From: Pseudomonadota bacterium
Lineage (GTDB): Bacteria; Pseudomonadota; Gammaproteobacteria; Pseudomonadales; Pseudohongiellaceae
Assembly (NCBI GenBank): GCA_022563075.1
Contig: JADFOC010000004.1
Coordinates: forward strand, 1 to 20,345
Direction of reading: 5' to 3'
Length of the DNA: 20,345 bases
In this document: piece by piece, positions 7,390 through 14,751 of the stretch
Layout of the letters: each line of letters begins with the position of its first letter
Position numbering within the stretch: position 1 is the stretch's first letter
Position numbers and translations under genes: made by a program
Notes under the pieces: generated by a model
Seen by the model: only the letters and a program-made list of their open reading frames with translations
Told to the model about the DNA's origin: nothing
Databases searched by the model: none

Positions 7390-8409
7390 ATGCAAGAGCC
7401 TAATGTAGCACCGAGGATGATTGGCGAGTCTGCTAGTTTCCTGGAGATGCAGGAACATGTGTCTGCGGTAGCGCCGCTTAATAAACCGGTGTTGATAGTC
7501 GGCGAGCGCGGTACCGGCAAGGAGTTGATAGCGGCGCGCTTGCATTTTCTATCCAGGCGTTGGCAACAGAATTTTCTCAAGATCAATTGCGCGTCCATGA
7601 CCGAGACGTTGCTGGAAGCGCAATTATTCGGGCATGAAGCCGGTGCCTATACCGGGGCTAACAAACAACGCAAGGGTTATTTCGAACGTGCCGATGAGGG
7701 CACCCTGTTTCTCGATGAGTTGGCCAACACGGCCATGCCGGTGCAGGAAAAGATCCTGCGAGTCGTCGAATACGGTGAGTTTGAACGCCTGGGTGGCAAT
7801 GAGACAATTACCGTGGATGTGCGTATTATCGCGGCGACCAACCAGGATTTGCCTGAATTGGCGAAGCAGAATAAATTCCGGGAAGACTTGCTCGACAGAT
7901 TGGCTTTCGATGTGGTGACGCTACCACCACTGCGAGAACGGCTAGAAGATATACTGGTACTGGCTGAGTATTTTGCCGTGGATATGGTAAAGGAGCTGGG
8001 TGGGGAGTTCTTTGCAGGGTTTTCCGACCGGGTGCAGAAAGCACTGCGAAGCTATTCCTGGCCAGGCAATATTCGTGAGCTGAAAAATGTGATTGAGCGT
8101 GCCGTGTATCAAAATAGCGGCGGTCACATCACCCGATTGATATTCAACCCATTTGATTCACCTTACCGCCCGAAACAATCGACGGCTGTGGCGGACACAG
8201 CCGCAGGCGACGGTGTTTACCTGGCGACGCCAGATCTATCCACTGTCAGTTCGTTTGATTTTAAGCACGAAGTCCAGCGCTTCGAAATCAACTTGCTCAA
8301 GCAGGCGATGGAACAGAATCAATTCAATCAGAAAAAGGCCGCCGAATTCCTGAACCTCAGCTACCATCAGTTGCGCGGTTATTTACGGAAATACGATTTG
8401 TTGAATTGA
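7390..8409 (+). CDS. pspF: Phage shock operon activator PspF (sigma-54 enhancer-binding protein)
   Basis: PspF is a AAA+ ATPase that opens sigma-54 promoters of psp genes and is held in check by PspA. At 339 aa (E. coli 325) it has no N-terminal sensor domain, as is typical. Walker A is GERGTGKE (38-45), Walker B GTLFLDE (104-110), and the arginine-finger region is FREDLLDRLAFDVV. The sigma-54 contacting loop reads GAYTGA (85-90) in place of GAFTGA. The C-terminal Fis-type HTH is at about 308-336 (NQKKAAEFLNLSYHQLRGYL). The ATG at 7390 gives an N-terminus of the length seen in E. coli, but no good ribosome site is visible; an ATG at 7417 has GAGG directly abutting it. It is divergent from pspA. 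Confidence 0.95.
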   Translation: MQEPNVAPRMIGESASFLEMQEHVSAVAPLNKPVLIVGERGTGKELIAARLHFLSRRWQQNFLKINCASMTETLLEAQLFGHEAGAYTGANKQRKGYFERADEGTLFLDELANTAMPVQEKILRVVEYGEFERLGGNETITVDVRIIAATNQDLPELAKQNKFREDLLDRLAFDVVTLPPLRERLEDILVLAEYFAVDMVKELGGEFFAGFSDRVQKALRSYSWPGNIRELKNVIERAVYQNSGGHITRLIFNPFDSPYRPKQSTAVADTAAGDGVYLATPDLSTVSSFDFKHEVQRFEINLLKQAMEQNQFNQKKAAEFLNLSYHQLRGYLRKYDLLN

Positions 8410-8441
8410 TTGGTGCCAGGGAATAGCCAAGTGTCAAGGTC

Positions 8442-8460
8442 AAGTTTCCTCGGGAAATTT
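8442..8460. terminator. Hairpin between convergent pspF and serine hydrolase genes
   Basis: AAGTTTCC and GGAAATTT form an 8-bp stem (one G-T pair) around a TCG loop, 33 bases after the pspF stop and 28 before the end of the opposite gene. AGCC and GGCT further out could extend it. No run of T follows on either strand, so termination strength is doubtful. Confidence 0.4.
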
Positions 8461-8487
8461 GGCTCCAACATGTATTTGGCACTGATT

Positions 8488-9738
8488 TTAATGACGCATG
8501 GCCTGGTAGACGACGCGCTGAGCAATATTGTTGTCAAACGGAGCACCGCCGGGTCCGCCGCGTTTCTGTTCCAGGTAAATCATGTAGAAGTCATTTTCCC
8601 GGTCCACGATGAATAGGGTACCGCCAATCCCGCGCCAGCCAAAGTTGTGAGGACCATTGGCGTCGTTGCCTGCGGTGGGCTGCAGGTGAAATCCCAGGCC
8701 CCAGTCACCGCGATTGCCAAAGAAATAGAACTCCCGAGACACCTCTGCGCCCAGGTATTTTTGGGTCATTAGCTCCAGCGTGTCTGCTTCAATGATGCGG
8801 TGGCCTCGATACTCGCCGCCATTCAGCAGCATCTCGGCAAAGCGGACATAGTCTTCGGCAGTTGAATTAAGACCGCCACCACCGGACAACATGCGCCTGA
8901 CTACGGTGTTGTCGCTCATTTGTCCATGGATGGGCTCGGCAATACGGTAGGCTTTCGAAGCGGGCACCCAAAACGTGGTTTCATCCATACCCAGCGGTCC
9001 GAAGATGCGCTCCTGCAGCAGCAGATCGAGGGTTTTTCCGGCGGCAACTTCTAACACCGCACCTAAAACGTCGGTGGAATGGCCATAATGCCAGGCTGTG
9101 CCAGGCTCGAAATACACCGGCATTTCACCCAGACGTGCGGCAAGTTCACCGGCCGTGAGGTCGCCAGTGAGGTTGCGTGTGTACATCTGGCCCAGTGCGC
9201 TGTCCGGGGAGAAGAAAGCCTGGATCAGGCCGGATTCGTGAGTCAGCAAGTGTTGCACCGTCATCACATTATTGGCTGGGCTGATTTCATCGGTGTCCCG
9301 GTCGATGACTTTAAGCTTGGCGAATGCGGGGATGTATTTGCTCACCGGATCGTCCAGTGCAATGAGTCCATCTTCTACCATCGACATGGTAGCGACGCTG
9401 ATTATCGGTTTAGTCATGGAGTAGATGCGAAAGATAGTGTCTTTATTGATAGGCGTGTTTGCGCCCTTGGCCTGCATGCCTACAGTTGCTAAAACGCCCA
9501 CGCCTCGGGCATTGCCTACCAGCAATAGAGCGCCAGGAATAAAGTCGCCATCCACCGCCGCCTGCATCTGTGCCTTGATCTCTTCTATCTCGGCCTGATC
9601 GATGCCGAAGTTGGTAGAGTGTATCGGTGTGATCGAGCTTAGGTTGGTGCCGCCATGCTCGTCTGCCCAGGCAGTGGCGGCAACGCAAACTGCTGCGACG
9701 AAGGCAATGAGTCTGGGTTGCAGGTATCGTGTTTTCAT
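8488..9738 (-). CDS. Exported serine hydrolase of the beta-lactamase/EstB esterase family
   Basis: A 416-residue protein with an N-terminal signal peptide (basic MKTRYLQPR, hydrophobic LIAFVAAVCVAATA, likely cleavage after AWA at 25), so it is probably periplasmic. The serine-hydrolase motifs are Ser107-M-T-Lys110 (YSMTKP) and Tyr218-G-His220 (WHYGHS), with GWRGIGGT near the C-terminus in the place of the third (KTG-like) motif. YxH/S in place of YxN, and the absence of KTG, point to an esterase/D-aminopeptidase-type member (EstB-like) more than to an AmpC beta-lactamase. The start was set at the ATG with AGGA 7 bases upstream; an ATG at 9765 adds nine residues before the signal peptide. It stands alone, convergent with pspF. 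The substrate is unknown. Confidence 0.87.
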   Translation of the reverse strand: MKTRYLQPRLIAFVAAVCVAATAWADEHGGTNLSSITPIHSTNFGIDQAEIEEIKAQMQAAVDGDFIPGALLLVGNARGVGVLATVGMQAKGANTPINKDTIFRIYSMTKPIISVATMSMVEDGLIALDDPVSKYIPAFAKLKVIDRDTDEISPANNVMTVQHLLTHESGLIQAFFSPDSALGQMYTRNLTGDLTAGELAARLGEMPVYFEPGTAWHYGHSTDVLGAVLEVAAGKTLDLLLQERIFGPLGMDETTFWVPASKAYRIAEPIHGQMSDNTVVRRMLSGGGGLNSTAEDYVRFAEMLLNGGEYRGHRIIEADTLELMTQKYLGAEVSREFYFFGNRGDWGLGFHLQPTAGNDANGPHNFGWRGIGGTLFIVDRENDFYMIYLEQKRGGPGGAPFDNNIAQRVVYQAMRH

Positions 9739-9815
9739 GCTGAATTCCTGTTGGCTGTCGTTCAATTAGTATTTGTCCGGCGCTCGATGCTACCGGAACC
9801 AGGATGAGCCCACAA

Positions 9816-9838
9816 CCTAGCTTCTGCCGGGAGCTAAG
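9816..9838 (-). terminator. Weak hairpin after the rubrerythrin operon
   Basis: CCTAGCT and AGCTAAG form a 7-bp stem with one G-T pair and a 9-base loop, just downstream of the DUF3501 stop on the minus strand. No T-run follows, so it is only a candidate terminator or 3'-end stabiliser. Confidence 0.3.
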
Positions 9839-9849
9839 GCAAACTGGCG

Positions 9850-10434
9850 TCAGCTAAAATCGCGCAGCAGTGACTGCGAGATGTGGGTCGGCAGCGTCTC
9901 TGTGCTGTGTTGGTAATTTGAATGTTCACTGCGGATCAACCAATCGGCGCCATCTTGAGCCGCCGCGATCATGGCTTCGGTAAATTCAAAACGCAGAAAG
10001 TGTACCGCGGAAGTTTTCTCCGCAGTCGATCGGGGTAGATCCTCATTGGCGATTGGATAGACTGCTTGGAAATCATCGATCTGTATCGATATCAATTCTT
10101 CGATGCCAACTAATTGGCTGAGCCTCTCTTTCCTTTCCGTTGCATCCGGATATTCGAGCATGAACGTGACCTTTAGATTCGACCCATCGGGAATCAGCGG
10201 ATTATAGGTCTCCAGTTCTGCCAGAAGATCTGTTTCATCGGTGATTTTTTCGGCGCGAATGATTTCCAAAATCTGATAGCGCATCAGCAGGTAATCTTCG
10301 AAGTGCAACATGGCATTCGGACCCAAAGCGATGCGGCGGGTTTTCTTGTGTTGCATCATCGCCTGCCGAATTGCGGGTCGCTGTGCCGCATAGGCCTGGA
10401 TTGACAATAAATCAGCGAGAGTGAGTTTCTTCAT
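9850..10434 (-). CDS. DUF3501 family protein
   Basis: A 194-residue soluble protein of the DUF3501 family: N-terminal LTLADLLSIQAY...RPAIRQAMMQHKKTRRIALGP (given here in parts), then FEDYLLMRYQILEIIRAEKI and a central ELETYNPLIP...LKVTFMLEYPD stretch. No membrane helix, cysteine motif or catalytic signature can be seen. To my knowledge this family is often found beside rubrerythrin and an iron-sulfur CCG-domain protein, as here, which suggests a part in the same peroxide or redox function; its activity is not known. GAGGTG lies about 9 bases before the ATG. It is the third and last gene of the unit, 27 bp after the Fe-S gene. Confidence 0.8.
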   Translation of the reverse strand: MKKLTLADLLSIQAYAAQRPAIRQAMMQHKKTRRIALGPNAMLHFEDYLLMRYQILEIIRAEKITDETDLLAELETYNPLIPDGSNLKVTFMLEYPDATERKERLSQLVGIEELISIQIDDFQAVYPIANEDLPRSTAEKTSAVHFLRFEFTEAMIAAAQDGADWLIRSEHSNYQHSTETLPTHISQSLLRDFS

Positions 10435-10461
10435 CTTGATGGCACCTCGGCTAATGACCGT

Positions 10462-11817
10462 TTAAATTCCATATGCCTGGCAGAGCAGGTCGAGTGGGTG
10501 GGTAGCGGGTTGGCCGGTGTCGAGATTGTGCTCGATGTGCTTGCCGGCAATCGGACAGTCGCTGCCATAGTGATCAGGCTCCTGTTGTTTTATCTTAGCC
10601 ACGATGGGTTTGACGATCTTGTTGGCAAACTCGAGTGTCTCTTGCTTGACGCCATAGGTGCCATCGTGTCCAGAGCAGCGTTCGATAGTCTGCACCGAAG
10701 TATCAGGAATTAACTCCAGAATCTGCTTGGTTTTAGGGCCTATGTTCTGCACCCGTTGATGGCAGGCGACGTGGTAGCTGACATTACCCAGGGGATTTTT
10801 AAACTGCGTATTGAATTTGCCGGCTTTGTGTAATTTGTGCAGGTATTCGAATGGATCGTAAAAAGCACGCGCTACCGCCTTGACCTGTTCGTCATCGGGA
10901 AACATCAAGGGCAGTTCCTGTTTGAACATGAGTACGCAGGACGGAACCGCCGCGATGATGACATTGCCTTGCTGCACGCGTTCATAGAGTACGGGAATAT
11001 TCTTTTGCATCAGATGAGTGACTGCATCGAAGTCACCGAGTTCCAGCTTCGGCATGCCGCAGCAATGCTCCCGCACGGCCAGGTTAACAGGGATATTATT
11101 GTGGTGAAGAATTTTTACCAAACTGTCGGCGATCGATGGTTCGTTGTAGTTGCAGTAACAAGTGGTAAAAAGAGTCACGCTTTCTGAGTTTTCACCTCCA
11201 GTTTGGGGCCTGGCAGCGCTTGCGGTGCTGGATGGATCAATGACTAATGCGGCATTTTCTCGGCGCCAGGGCTTGTCGGTGTACTCGGGTAGATTCGCCA
11301 GCTGATGTATCCCCAGGACGCTATCAAGCAAGACACGTGCGCTACGGTTCTTGTTGGCACCGTTTACCAAGCTGTTCAACAGCGGTTTCGAAGCCACTTT
11401 GCCCACCAGGTCGGTACTGGTTATGAGTCTGTCCCGAAATTTTGTGTCACCTTTTTTGAATTTGACCGCTTTCGCCCGCAGCATCAAATGCGGAAAGTCC
11501 ACGTTCCATTCATGGGGAGGTATATAGGGGCATTTGGTCAGGTAGCACAGGTCACACAGGTAACATTGATCGACAACCTTGGTGTAGTCGGCCACGGCGA
11601 CACCATCCACTTCCATGGTGTCACTTTCATCCACCAGATCGAACAGTGTCGGGAAGGCATTACATAGATTCACGCAGCGACGACAGCCATGGCAGATGTC
11701 GAAGACTCTCTCCAATTCTTGATTGAGCGCGTGTTCGTCCCAAAACTCGGGTTCGTTCTGCTTGAGTGGATGTCTGGTAGGCGCGTCCAGACCTCCTTCC
11801 CTACCTTGATGTGCCAT
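10462..11817 (-). CDS. Iron-sulfur/CCG-domain electron-transfer protein (GlpC/HdrD-like)
   Basis: A 451-residue protein with two classical 4Fe-4S sites, Cys42-x2-Cys45-x2-Cys48-x3-Cys52 and Cys85-x2-Cys88-x2-Cys91-x4-Cys96, followed by two cysteine-rich (CCG) domains. The first CCG-type domain has Cys220, Cys222 and HCCGMP (251-255); the second has ACHQ (Cys352) and ERCSGHDGTYG (Cys381), with Cys421 later. This is the layout of GlpC and heterodisulfide-reductase-type subunits. There is no membrane helix or flavin domain, and no GlpA/GlpB neighbours, so it is unlikely to be a glycerol-3-phosphate dehydrogenase subunit. Lying between rubrerythrin and DUF3501, it may pass electrons to rubrerythrin (inference). 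GGAG lies 7 bases before the ATG. Confidence 0.88.
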   Translation of the reverse strand: MAHQGREGGLDAPTRHPLKQNEPEFWDEHALNQELERVFDICHGCRRCVNLCNAFPTLFDLVDESDTMEVDGVAVADYTKVVDQCYLCDLCYLTKCPYIPPHEWNVDFPHLMLRAKAVKFKKGDTKFRDRLITSTDLVGKVASKPLLNSLVNGANKNRSARVLLDSVLGIHQLANLPEYTDKPWRRENAALVIDPSSTASAARPQTGGENSESVTLFTTCYCNYNEPSIADSLVKILHHNNIPVNLAVREHCCGMPKLELGDFDAVTHLMQKNIPVLYERVQQGNVIIAAVPSCVLMFKQELPLMFPDDEQVKAVARAFYDPFEYLHKLHKAGKFNTQFKNPLGNVSYHVACHQRVQNIGPKTKQILELIPDTSVQTIERCSGHDGTYGVKQETLEFANKIVKPIVAKIKQQEPDHYGSDCPIAGKHIEHNLDTGQPATHPLDLLCQAYGI

Positions 11818-11857
11818 CGAGCATCTCCAGAGAAGCCAGTAACCAGTGTAGTCATGG

Positions 11858-11886
11858 GATCCTGCCGCCAGGGTGCCGGCAGGATC
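11858..11886 (-). other. Strong intercistronic hairpin between rubrerythrin and Fe-S genes
   Basis: GATCCTGCCG and CGGCAGGATC form a perfect 10-bp GC-rich stem around a 9-base loop, starting 11 bases after the rubrerythrin stop codon. No U-run follows on the minus strand. It may be a partial terminator or a 3' mRNA stabiliser that gives more rubrerythrin than the downstream proteins. Confidence 0.65.
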
Positions 11887-11897
11887 GCGAGTGGATT

Positions 11898-12317
11898 TTA
11901 GTCGTCGAGCGAATCGATGGCTTTTTGAAAGCGATTGGCGTGAGAGCGCTCTGCCTTGGCCAGAGTCTCCATCCAGTCGGCAATCTCATCGAAGCCTTCG
12001 TCTCGGGCGTCCTTGGCCATGCCCGGATACATATCGGTGTATTCATAGGTTTCGCCGGCCACCGCCGCCTTGAGATTGTCCGCGGTGGGACCGATGGGTA
12101 ACCCGGTAGCCGGATCGCCTATTTCTTCAAGATATTCGAGATGACCATGGGCGTGACCGGTCTCACCCTCGGCGGTGGAACGAAACAGGGCTGACACGTC
12201 ATTGTAACCCTCTACATCGGCCTTCTTGGCAAAGTACAGGTAGCGGCGATTCGCTTGTGATTCACCGGCAAAGGCCGCCTTCAAATTCTCTTCGGTCTTG
12301 GATCCTTTTAGTGACAT
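11898..12317 (-). CDS. Rubrerythrin, diiron domain only
   Basis: A 139-residue ferritin-like diiron protein that would reduce hydrogen peroxide in the cytoplasm. All expected metal ligands of rubrerythrin are seen: Glu19 ([10 protein letters not shown]), Glu52 and His55 ([10 protein letters not shown]), Glu89 and Glu92 (GETYEY), Glu123 and His126 (AERSHANRF). The usual C-terminal rubredoxin domain (two CxxC pairs) is missing, so the electron donor must be another protein; the iron-sulfur protein encoded next is a candidate. The start is firm: AGGAGA lies 6 bases before the ATG. It is the first gene of the unit and is divergent from oxyR. Confidence 0.94.
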   Translation of the reverse strand: MSLKGSKTEENLKAAFAGESQANRRYLYFAKKADVEGYNDVSALFRSTAEGETGHAHGHLEYLEEIGDPATGLPIGPTADNLKAAVAGETYEYTDMYPGMAKDARDEGFDEIADWMETLAKAERSHANRFQKAIDSLDD

Positions 12318-12362
12318 GCTGTGTCTCCTGTTGTGTTGTCATCGATTTTGTTGATGTTGGTT

Positions 12363-12368
12363 AACATA
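12363..12368 (-). promoter_or_regulatory. Candidate -10 box of the rubrerythrin operon
   Basis: TATGTT on the minus strand would place the transcript start about 39 bases before the rubrerythrin ATG. No good -35 is present at the right distance, as is common at activator-dependent promoters. Upstream, at 12386-12415, is an AT-rich stretch with an imperfect dyad (AAATC and GATTT) and three TTGAT repeats (12393, 12403, 12411) where OxyR could bind; the classic four-part OxyR site is not evident. Confidence 0.35.
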
Positions 12369-12428
12369 CGGCAATTCCCTTAACAAATCTAATTGATTTT
12401 ATTTGATGTTTTGATCGTTTTTTTCGAT

Positions 12429-12434
12429 TACAAT
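12429..12434 (+). promoter_or_regulatory. Candidate -10 box of oxyR
   Basis: TACAAT lies only 8 bases before the oxyR ATG, which would put the transcript start within a base or two of the start codon. No Shine-Dalgarno sequence is seen, so the message may be leaderless. The -35 is weak. Confidence 0.33.
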
Positions 12435-12442
12435 CTCATCCC

Positions 12443-13345
12443 ATGAACCCTTCTCTCAAGCAGTTGAAATATCTCTGTGCGGTGGCCGAGTACCGGCATT
12501 TCACTAAGGCCGCCGCCGCCTGTCATGTCACCCAATCAACCCTGAGCGCCGCTATCCAGGAACTGGAATTCCAGTTAGGGGCAGTGATTTTTGAGAGGAA
12601 TAGGAAATCGGTGCTGATCACACCACTGGGAGAGCGGCTATTAGGCCAGGCGAGAATTATTCTGGGTGAAGTAGAGAACTTGCTTAGTCTGGCTCGTTCC
12701 CACCAGGAGACCCTGGCAGGAGAAATTCGCCTCGGGGTGATCCCGACGATCGGGCCGTTCTTGCTACCGCCGATCTTGTCCGAGCTACGCAAAAGTTACG
12801 GCAAGTTAAAACTGTATCTGAAAGAAGACTTGAGTGCACAACTGGTGCAACTGTTGCAGCAGGGCCAATTGGATCTCATTGTTCTGGCTTTCCCCTATGT
12901 GCTGCCGGAGATGGAAACGATCAATTTGTTCAAAGATGAATTCCTGCTGTGTTTGCCGCCAGGTCACCGCTTGGAAAAATCGAAGCAGGTAAAACTGGAA
13001 CAACTGCGCGGTGAGAGTCTGCTGCTGCTGGAAGAAGGGCACTGTCTGCGGGATCACGCGTTGGAAGCCTGCAAACTTGACCGTGCCGACACCGATCTGG
13101 TGTATCAGGGAACCAGTCTGCATACGCTGGTACAGATGGTTGCCAATGGGCTGGGCCTCACTCTGTTGCCGAACATCTCGGTTCAATCGAACGTACTGGG
13201 CGATACTCGTTTACAGTTAAAGCACTTTAGCGATGAGAATGTGTGCCGTGAAATTGGCATGGCCTGGCGCAAGTCTGATCCCCGGCGAGAAGACTATTTA
13301 CTGCTGGCTAAATTCATTAAACAGCAGGTGGCAGATGCAAAATAG
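12443..13345 (+). CDS. oxyR: LysR-family peroxide sensor OxyR
   Basis: OxyR is a thiol-switch transcription activator of peroxide defence. The 300 residues show the LysR HTH at about 5-64 (FTKAAAACHVTQSTLSAAIQELE, in parts) and a substrate-binding-type regulatory domain. The redox pair is conserved: Cys201 in EEGHCLRDHALEAC and Cys210, nine residues apart exactly as Cys199 and Cys208 of E. coli OxyR, and the TSLHTLVQMVANGLGLTLLP region follows. It is divergent from the rubrerythrin operon, with 125 bp between the starts, so it very likely controls that operon and perhaps itself. Its last 29 bp overlap the convergent uracil-DNA glycosylase-family gene. Confidence 0.94.
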   Translation: MNPSLKQLKYLCAVAEYRHFTKAAAACHVTQSTLSAAIQELEFQLGAVIFERNRKSVLITPLGERLLGQARIILGEVENLLSLARSHQETLAGEIRLGVIPTIGPFLLPPILSELRKSYGKLKLYLKEDLSAQLVQLLQQGQLDLIVLAFPYVLPEMETINLFKDEFLLCLPPGHRLEKSKQVKLEQLRGESLLLLEEGHCLRDHALEACKLDRADTDLVYQGTSLHTLVQMVANGLGLTLLPNISVQSNVLGDTRLQLKHFSDENVCREIGMAWRKSDPRREDYLLLAKFIKQQVADAK

Positions 13346-13922
13346 TGCGAACGGTTTTTCTAAGCTGGGGTACAGATTCTTGCTCGAACCAGGGATTACG
13401 ACGTAACCACAGTTGATTGCGAGGCGATGGATGCGGCAACATGAAGTAGGCTGGAGCAAACTTCCGCCAATCACGAACCCGTTCGGTGAGGTTTTTATAA
13501 GCGGATGGTTGATAGTAATTTTGTGCGTACAATCCAATCAACAAAGTACTCTTGATATTGGGCAGGCCTTCAAGAATGGCGGAATGCCATTGCGGAGCAC
13601 ATTCGGGACGTGGCGGTAGATCGCCGGATTTGCCCTTTCCGGGATAACAAAAACCCATCGGCATGATAGCCACGAGAGTTTCATCATAAAACTGATCATC
13701 TGTAACACCCATCCATTTACGCAAGCGTTGGCCGCTGGCATCATTCCAGGGAATGCCGCTCGCGTGTACTTTCGTGCCCGGCGCCTGACCGATGATTAAC
13801 AGAGATGCGGCGCTGTTTGCCCGTAGTACCGGGTTGGGTTGTGGAATCGAGTCCTTGCATATCTGGCAGTTTCTGACCTGGGTAAGTAATGTCTCCAAAT
13901 CAGTTGCTAAAATATGAGTCAT
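13317..13922 (-). CDS. Iron-sulfur uracil-DNA glycosylase-family protein
   Basis: A 201-residue member of the uracil-DNA glycosylase superfamily. In the frame read from 13928 the cysteines are Cys21 and Cys24 (CQIC) and Cys94 and Cys110 (FC...EC, 15 residues between); this spacing matches the 4Fe-4S ligands of family 4 enzymes. Motif 1 is IIGQAPGTKVHASGIPWNDASG and motif 2 LPHPSPRN, given here in parts: GQAPG, PWNDASG, HPSPRN. GQAPG replaces the GEAPG of family 4, and the acidic residue expected after it is absent, so the exact activity is uncertain. I place the start at the ATG 13922; a GTG at 13928 is in frame. A TATACT box 7 bases upstream suggests a very short or no leader. It is divergent from the phosphoesterase and its 3' end overlaps oxyR. 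Confidence 0.82.
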   Translation of the reverse strand: MTHILATDLETLLTQVRNCQICKDSIPQPNPVLRANSAASLLIIGQAPGTKVHASGIPWNDASGQRLRKWMGVTDDQFYDETLVAIMPMGFCYPGKGKSGDLPPRPECAPQWHSAILEGLPNIKSTLLIGLYAQNYYQPSAYKNLTERVRDWRKFAPAYFMLPHPSPRNQLWLRRNPWFEQESVPQLRKTVRTILHLPPAV

Positions 13923-13969
13923 CGACACAGTATAACAAGTTCCTTTCGCCGGCTAAGTGGGTTCACTGC

Positions 13970-14749
13970 ATGAGAGTGTTCGCGGTTTCGGATTTACATG
14001 TGGGCTATGTGGAAAATCTGCAGTGGATTCTGCAATTGAGTCAGAACGATTATCAGGCCGACGTATTAATCTTGGCCGGGGACGTATCTGACGATCTCAG
14101 CGTGTTGCAACAGGTGTTTGATTCGCTGCAGGCAAAATTTAAGGAAGTTCTGTTTGTCCCGGGAAACCATGAATTGTGGATCCGAAATGGAGAAAACTTG
14201 TCCTCTCTGGAAAAGTTCGAAGCAATCGATAGGTTATGCGCAAAGCAGGGGATTCGAACGTCTGTAGTCCAATGCGGGCAGATCAGCTTTGTGCCGTTAC
14301 TGTCTTGGTATGACTTTTCATTCGGAGAACCAGATCGACAGCTGCTGCGAGCGTGGCGCGATTTCCGCGCCTGTCGCTGGCCGTCTTTCCTCGCCAGCAG
14401 TGTGGCAGTATCAGATTATTTTCTGAACAAAAATATTTCTGCGCTGAATACTCGAAATAAAACCGTAATCAGTTTTTCACATTTTCTCCCAAGAATAGAT
14501 GTGATGCCACCGGGAATTCCGAAAAAACGCAGAACAGTGTATCCGGTCCTCGGAAGTCTCGGCCTGGGGAAACAAGTTGAACAACTACAGCCAGACATCC
14601 ATATTTATGGCCATAGCCATGTCAACCAGTCCATCGAACTGGATGATATTCTTTACGTTAACAATGCATACGGCTATCCGAGTGAACAGCGCATATCCCG
14701 CAAAAAGCTGCATTGTGTTTATGATTTATCGGAGTCAGGCGAATATTAA
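13970..14749 (+). CDS. Calcineurin-like metallophosphoesterase, PptH-like
   Basis: A 259-residue binuclear metallophosphoesterase. Metal ligands are Asp8-x-His10 (VSDLHVGY), Asp38 (LAGDVSDD), Asn66-His67 (PGNHELW), His171 (SFSHFLPR) and His215-x-His217 (YGHSHVNQ). It is followed after 2 bp by a phosphopantetheinyl transferase gene. In Mycobacterium tuberculosis the phosphoesterase PptH, encoded beside the transferase PptT, removes phosphopantetheine from carrier proteins; the same pairing and the motifs GNHELW and the late GYP stretch make that role the leading guess. The upstream ATG/frame start at 13889 would overlap the divergent gene and adds unrelated residues, so I use the ATG just before MRVFAVSDLH. 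The ribosome site is weak. Confidence 0.85.
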   Translation: MRVFAVSDLHVGYVENLQWILQLSQNDYQADVLILAGDVSDDLSVLQQVFDSLQAKFKEVLFVPGNHELWIRNGENLSSLEKFEAIDRLCAKQGIRTSVVQCGQISFVPLLSWYDFSFGEPDRQLLRAWRDFRACRWPSFLASSVAVSDYFLNKNISALNTRNKTVISFSHFLPRIDVMPPGIPKKRRTVYPVLGSLGLGKQVEQLQPDIHIYGHSHVNQSIELDDILYVNNAYGYPSEQRISRKKLHCVYDLSESGEY

Positions 14750-14751
14750 TC

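Noticed and set aside
8488..9738. AmpC-type beta-lactamase resistance gene
   Set aside because: The SxxK motif is present, but YxN is replaced by YGH and KTG is absent, which fits the esterase-like branch better.
10462..11817. Calling the iron-sulfur protein GlpC or a glycolate oxidase subunit (GlcF)
   Set aside because: The domain layout is shared, but no GlpA/B or GlcD/E partner is present and the neighbours are rubrerythrin and DUF3501.
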